DNA from: Chlorobiaceae bacterium
GTDB taxonomy: Bacteria > Bacteroidota > Chlorobiia > Chlorobiales > Chlorobiaceae
DNA: 39,880 bases
Assembly (NCBI GenBank): GCA_013334525.1
Contig: JAAXXK010000015.1
Location: 1 to 39,880 of the forward strand
Reading direction: 5' to 3'
Made by a program: the position numbers and the translations under genes. The notes below the pieces were generated by a model that worked only from the letters and a program-made list of their open reading frames with translations, had not been told where the DNA came from and ran no database searches. This document shows positions 36,392 to 39,880 of the stretch, one piece after another; positions within the stretch are counted from its first letter, which is position 1; each line of letters opens with the position of its first letter.

Positions 36392-36727
36392 AAGTGTGGT
36401 GAAATATCCTGGAGACCGGAAAAATCAACAATAACAAGACAGATGTGAAATGCGCGCCAGCTTCGGGCCGGACCTTTGCGGACGCATCGACGAGGGGAAT
36501 CTTTTATCCCGAAAAGCCATGATTTTAACGTAACACTCTTCATCATTAAATGGAAGCATGGCGTACGATTTTATGCCTTGCCCGGCAGTTGATCGATACC
36601 GGCCCGGCATTGACCGAATTGTCTATGCGGCAGGCACCAGGGCGGAAAACCGTAAACTTTTGAAAAAAGGGCGCCTTGATTGCATATTAGGGTAAGACAC
36701 GTTAACCACTGCAAGCAATTCACCCAG
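36392..36727. other. Divergent intergenic region between the TPR protein and purN
   Basis: About 340 bases holding the promoters of two divergent genes. Short frames exist (for example minus 36425-36610) but show no motif or ribosome site. No convincing sigma-70 pair, riboswitch or long hairpin was found. Purine genes are often riboswitch-controlled, but no purine aptamer is visible here. Confidence 0.5.
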
Positions 36728-37327
36728 ATGCCTAATACAAAAAAACGACTTGCTGTATTCTGTTCGGGATCGGGATCGAACTTTCAGGCGCTGTTTTATG
36801 CCATAATCGAGCGCGCCCTGCCTGCCGAATTCGTACTCTGCCTCTCCAACCGCCCCGAGTGCGGCGCAATGGATTTTGCCAGGGAACAGGGAATGGAGAC
36901 GCTCCACCTGTCGGATAAGCAGTTCGGGTCGCTGGACGAGTTCGCCGCAGCGATGGTCACGGCGCTGAAGGAGCGCCATATCGACTACATACTGCTTGCC
37001 GGCTACATGCGCAAGGTACCTGAAGCGGTCGTTCGGGCATATGCAGACCGGATACTGAACATCCACCCTGCCCTGCTCCCGCAATTCGGTGGAGAAGGGA
37101 TGTACGGCATCAACGTCCACACTGCGGTGATCGAGGCAGGTGAGACCGAAAGCGGAGCCACGGTGCATATGGTGAACGAGGAGTACGACAAAGGCAGGAT
37201 CGTCATGCAGGGCCGGGTGCCTGTGCTGAAAAGCGATACGCCCGAAATCCTCGCGGCCAGGGTGCTCGAATGTGAACATACGCTCTATCCCGACGCCCTC
37301 GAAAAAGTTCTTGACGAACACCAATGA
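36728..37327 (+). CDS. purN: Phosphoribosylglycinamide formyltransferase
   Basis: PurN transfers a formyl group from 10-formyltetrahydrofolate to GAR in purine synthesis. The frame is open from TTG 36680, but ATG 36728 begins MPNTKKRLAVFCSGSGSNFQAL, the family start, giving 199 residues. The phosphate-binding FCSGSGSNF and the catalytic set are present: Asn and His in ILNIHPALLPQF, and Asp in NEEYDKGRIVMQ. It overlaps queE by four bases (ATGA), forming an operon with queE, a glycosyltransferase gene and perhaps nfo. Confidence 0.95.
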   Translation: MPNTKKRLAVFCSGSGSNFQALFYAIIERALPAEFVLCLSNRPECGAMDFAREQGMETLHLSDKQFGSLDEFAAAMVTALKERHIDYILLAGYMRKVPEAVVRAYADRILNIHPALLPQFGGEGMYGINVHTAVIEAGETESGATVHMVNEEYDKGRIVMQGRVPVLKSDTPEILAARVLECEHTLYPDALEKVLDEHQ

Positions 37328-37986
37328 GCATGGGGAACCATATCCTCGTCAGCGAGATCTTTCATTCGATACAGGGAGAATCGTCGTTTGCCGGTTATCC
37401 CTGCGCCTTTATCCGCCTTGCCGGATGCGGTCACGGATGCAGGCACTGCGACACGGGCTATGCCGAGGAGGGTGGAATGTCGATGGAGATCGAAGAGGCC
37501 GTAGAGCGGGCGATGGAGTTCGGGGCACCATGCATCGAGGTCACCGGCGGCGAACCGCTGCTGCAGCCGGGAGTCTACCCGCTTCTCGAAGCGCTGTGCG
37601 ACCTGAACCCGAACGTGCTGCTCGAAACCGGGGGGTTCCTGCCGGTCGACCGGGTCGACACGCGCGTTCATCTCGTGATCGACATCAAACCCCCATCATC
37701 AGGGGTATCTGACAAAAACTGCATCGAAAACCTTCAGCTTGCCCTTCGCTCGCCTGAAAGGTTCGAATTCAAGGCCGTGCTGGCCTCTCGTGAAGACTAT
37801 CTCTGGACAAAAGCGTTTATCGGGGAGCATGGCCTGGCCGGTAACTGCGCAATCGTCTTCGGACCGGTTTTCGGGCAACTCGATCCGCAGCAACTTGCAG
37901 GGTGGATCCTCGAAGACCGGCTTACGGTAAGGATGCAGCTTCAACTGCACAAATATATCTGGAAACCCGACACAAGGGGCGTTTAA
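37324..37986 (+). CDS. queE: 7-carboxy-7-deazaguanine synthase QueE
   Basis: A radical SAM enzyme that contracts 6-carboxy-tetrahydropterin to 7-carboxy-7-deazaguanine, a step toward preQ0 and queuosine. The 220-residue protein has SEIFHSIQGES (10-20) and the cluster motif Cys35-x3-Cys39-x2-Cys42 in CGHGCRHCD, with EVTGGEPLLQ further on. This matches the compact QueE form. It starts with ATGAGCATG, and the second ATG (37330) is an alternative start. Its stop overlaps the glycosyltransferase start (TAATG). Together with queG at 29231 it shows that the organism makes queuosine. Confidence 0.93.
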   Translation: MSMGNHILVSEIFHSIQGESSFAGYPCAFIRLAGCGHGCRHCDTGYAEEGGMSMEIEEAVERAMEFGAPCIEVTGGEPLLQPGVYPLLEALCDLNPNVLLETGGFLPVDRVDTRVHLVIDIKPPSSGVSDKNCIENLQLALRSPERFEFKAVLASREDYLWTKAFIGEHGLAGNCAIVFGPVFGQLDPQQLAGWILEDRLTVRMQLQLHKYIWKPDTRGV

Positions 37987-38975
37987 TGACCTCAATTTCA
38001 GTCATCGTTCCGCTGTACAACGAGCAGGAATCGCTCCCTGAACTATGCAGCCGCCTGTTCGGAGCGCTTTCCGACCCTGAACTGCACCGCTGCTTCCCCC
38101 AGGGGAGCTTCAGTTTCGAAATCATCATGGTCGACGACGGTTCGACCGACGGTTCCGTTGGCCTGATCCGGCAGCTGATGGCAACGAGCCCCGAAATCCG
38201 CCTCATCTCGTTCAGGAGGAACTACGGCAAGACCGCCGCCCTGTCGGCAGGGTTCCGGGCTGCCACCGGCGAGGTGGTCGTCACCATCGACTCAGACTTG
38301 CAGGACGACCCGCAGGAGCTGCGGCCGCTGGTCATGAAAATCCGGGAGGGGTTCGACATGGTAAGCGGCTGGAAGCGGGAGCGAAAAGACCCTATCAGCA
38401 AAACCGTGCCCTCGAAACTCTTCAACCTGACGACCCGCATCTTCAGCGGCATTCCGCTGCACGACTTCAACTGCGGCCTGAAGGCCTACAGCCATGAACT
38501 GGCCGCATCGCTCGACCTGCACGGCGAAATGCACCGATATATCCCGGTATTGGCACAATGGAAAGGGTTCCGGGTCACGGAGATCCCCGTAAAACACCAT
38601 CCGCGCAAATACGGAAAAAGCAAGTTCGGCTCGTCGAGATTCTTTGCAGGCCTGTTCGATTTCCTTTCAGTCATGTTCATTACCCGCTACCTGAGGCGCC
38701 CCATGCACTTTTTCGGGATGATGGGTCTCGGCAGCTTCCTGACCGGCCTGGTCATCAGCCTCTATGTCACCGTGGACAAACTCATGAACCACCGGCCGGT
38801 GAGCAACCGCCCCATTCTCTTCCTGGGCATCCTGCTGATCATCCTTGGAGTCCAGCTCTTTTCGACCGGCCTGCTGGGCGAACTGCTTTCGAGCAGACCA
38901 ACCCGTGACGCAGGCTGGGCCATCCGCGAAACCGCCAACATCCCTGAAAAGACCCTTGAAAAACTGGTGGATTGA
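37986..38975 (+). CDS. Membrane-anchored family 2 glycosyltransferase (DPM1/GtrB-like)
   Basis: A GT-A enzyme that probably transfers a hexose from a nucleotide sugar to undecaprenyl phosphate. The frame is open from 37902 but ATG 37986 begins MTSISVIVPLYNEQESL, the true family start, giving 329 residues. Motifs are VDDGSTDGS (49-57), RNYGKTAALSAGF, IDSDLQDDPQ (101-110) with the metal-binding Asp residues, and FNCGLKAY. Two C-terminal membrane segments (about 242-262 and 276-297) match the GtrB/ArnC layout. It overlaps queE by one base. It may supply sugars to surface glycans, with UppP maintaining the carrier. Confidence 0.9.
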   Translation: MTSISVIVPLYNEQESLPELCSRLFGALSDPELHRCFPQGSFSFEIIMVDDGSTDGSVGLIRQLMATSPEIRLISFRRNYGKTAALSAGFRAATGEVVVTIDSDLQDDPQELRPLVMKIREGFDMVSGWKRERKDPISKTVPSKLFNLTTRIFSGIPLHDFNCGLKAYSHELAASLDLHGEMHRYIPVLAQWKGFRVTEIPVKHHPRKYGKSKFGSSRFFAGLFDFLSVMFITRYLRRPMHFFGMMGLGSFLTGLVISLYVTVDKLMNHRPVSNRPILFLGILLIILGVQLFSTGLLGELLSSRPTRDAGWAIRETANIPEKTLEKLVD

Positions 38976-39032
38976 GCCCCTCAAGAGCGGCAGACTCCAC
39001 CGATACCATTCCAACACTCCTGAATACCTGCC

Positions 39033-39872
39033 ATGAAACGTGTCGGCGCACATGTAAGTATTGCCGGAGGCGTCGAGAACGCCCCGCTCAACGCCCTTGG
39101 GATCGGCGCCAGGGCATTTGCCATGTTCACCCGGAACCAGCGCCAGTGGAGCTCACCCGAGCTCTCAGCGCACTCGATAGAGGCATTCAGGCAAAACTGC
39201 CACAATGCAGGCTTCCTGCCTGAACAGATTCTGCCGCACGACAGCTACCTCATCAACCTGGGCAACCCCGAACCCGACAAGCTCGACAAGTCGCGCAACG
39301 CATTCATCACCGAAATGAAGCGCACCGAACTCCTCGGCCTGTCGATGCTGAATTTCCATCCCGGCAGCCACCTCAACCTGGTCGCCGAAGATGAGTGCCT
39401 GCGACTCATAGCCGAATCGCTCAACCTGTCGCTCGAGGCTACCCGCGGCGTGACGGCCGTCATCGAAAACACAGCCGGCCAGGGCAGCAACCTCGGCTGC
39501 AGGTTCGAACACCTTGCCATGATTATCGATCTTGTCGAAGACAAATCCAGGATCGGCGTATGCCTCGACACCTGCCACCTCTTCGCCAGCGGATACGACC
39601 TGCGAACTCCGGAAGCTTTCGAGGCCATGCTGGCAGAATTCGACCGCACCGTGGGGTTGCGCTACCTCAGGGGCATGCACCTGAACGACGCAAAGCAGCC
39701 ACTCGGCAGCAGGGTCGACCGTCATGAATGTATCGGCAAAGGAATGATCGGCATCGAGGCCTTCGCGCACATCATGCGCCACCCCGCACTTGAGGAGATC
39801 CCCCTGATCCTGGAGACTCCGGACTCCGACGGCTGGGCTGAGGAGATAAAGATGCTGTACGGGTTAGTGTAA
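39033..39872 (+). CDS. nfo: Endonuclease IV
   Basis: An AP endonuclease that cuts 5' to abasic sites in base excision repair and binds three zinc ions in a TIM barrel. The 279-residue protein keeps GAHVSIAGG (5-13), [63 protein letters not shown] and LETPD, which include the zinc ligands. It starts 57 bases after the glycosyltransferase gene and ends eight bases before the window edge, and so is complete. Confidence 0.96.
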   Translation: MKRVGAHVSIAGGVENAPLNALGIGARAFAMFTRNQRQWSSPELSAHSIEAFRQNCHNAGFLPEQILPHDSYLINLGNPEPDKLDKSRNAFITEMKRTELLGLSMLNFHPGSHLNLVAEDECLRLIAESLNLSLEATRGVTAVIENTAGQGSNLGCRFEHLAMIIDLVEDKSRIGVCLDTCHLFASGYDLRTPEAFEAMLAEFDRTVGLRYLRGMHLNDAKQPLGSRVDRHECIGKGMIGIEAFAHIMRHPALEEIPLILETPDSDGWAEEIKMLYGLV

Positions 39873-39880
39873 GAAAAAGG

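Noticed and set aside
36425..36610. 61-codon minus-strand frame upstream of the TPR gene
   Set aside because: No motif, no ribosome site, and short enough to arise by chance.

Overview
The window reads as a chromosomal segment of a green sulfur bacterium (Chlorobiaceae; Chlorobium, Chlorobaculum or a close relative). The evidence is the mix of genes: a monomeric NADP-type isocitrate dehydrogenase, which these bacteria use in the reductive TCA cycle; an ArsA-family ATPase with a small-heat-shock-like tail; a FabI of the Bacteroidetes/Chlorobi type; and a carotene desaturase/methylase of the CrtU type carrying a Rieske domain. Genes are tightly packed, GC-rich in most places, and few have a clear Shine-Dalgarno site. 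No rRNA, tRNA, CRISPR array or insertion sequence was recognised. The assignment rests on remembered family features, not on a database search.

Layout. 1-266 is non-coding and ends in a strong hairpin. 267-7452 is a minus-strand series: icd, fabI, an ArsA-like ATPase, aat, a nitroreductase and a glycosyltransferase; the last three are translationally coupled. 7453-9331 is an AT-richer island with an amino-methyltransferase and an overlapping restriction endonuclease, probably acquired. 9417-12137 (minus) holds pcrA/uvrD and a pterin dehydratase. 12351-16317 (plus) holds a GH13 enzyme, a YjbQ protein and dxs. 16299-19880 (minus) holds pgpA, pgsA and mutS2. 20068-22353 (plus) is a pdxJ-rdgB-uppP operon, followed by a PHP phosphoesterase. 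23561-27160 (plus) is an MlaE-MlaF-MlaD lipid transporter with a serine hydrolase. 27186-29135 (minus) is crtU, divergent from queG (29231-30184, plus). 30272-31003 (minus) is an FkbM methyltransferase flanked by two copies of an unusual nine-base-period repeat. 31204-36391 (minus) holds purH and a giant protein with two TPR-glycosyltransferase units. 36728-39872 (plus) holds purN, queE, a membrane glycosyltransferase and nfo.

How it fits together. Much of the window is housekeeping: carbon fixation (icd), fatty acid and phospholipid synthesis (fabI, pgsA, pgpA), isoprenoid and carotenoid synthesis (dxs, uppP, crtU), purines (purH, purN), queuosine (queE, queG) and DNA/nucleotide maintenance (pcrA, mutS2, rdgB, nfo). 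Accessory or variable parts are the restriction-modification island, the FkbM gene between repeats, and the duplicated TPR-glycosyltransferase, the last two probably linked to surface polysaccharide modification.

The strongest candidates for something not well described are the nine-base-period inverted repeats around the FkbM gene, one of which forms the last codons of queG, and the twofold TPR-glycosyltransferase protein.
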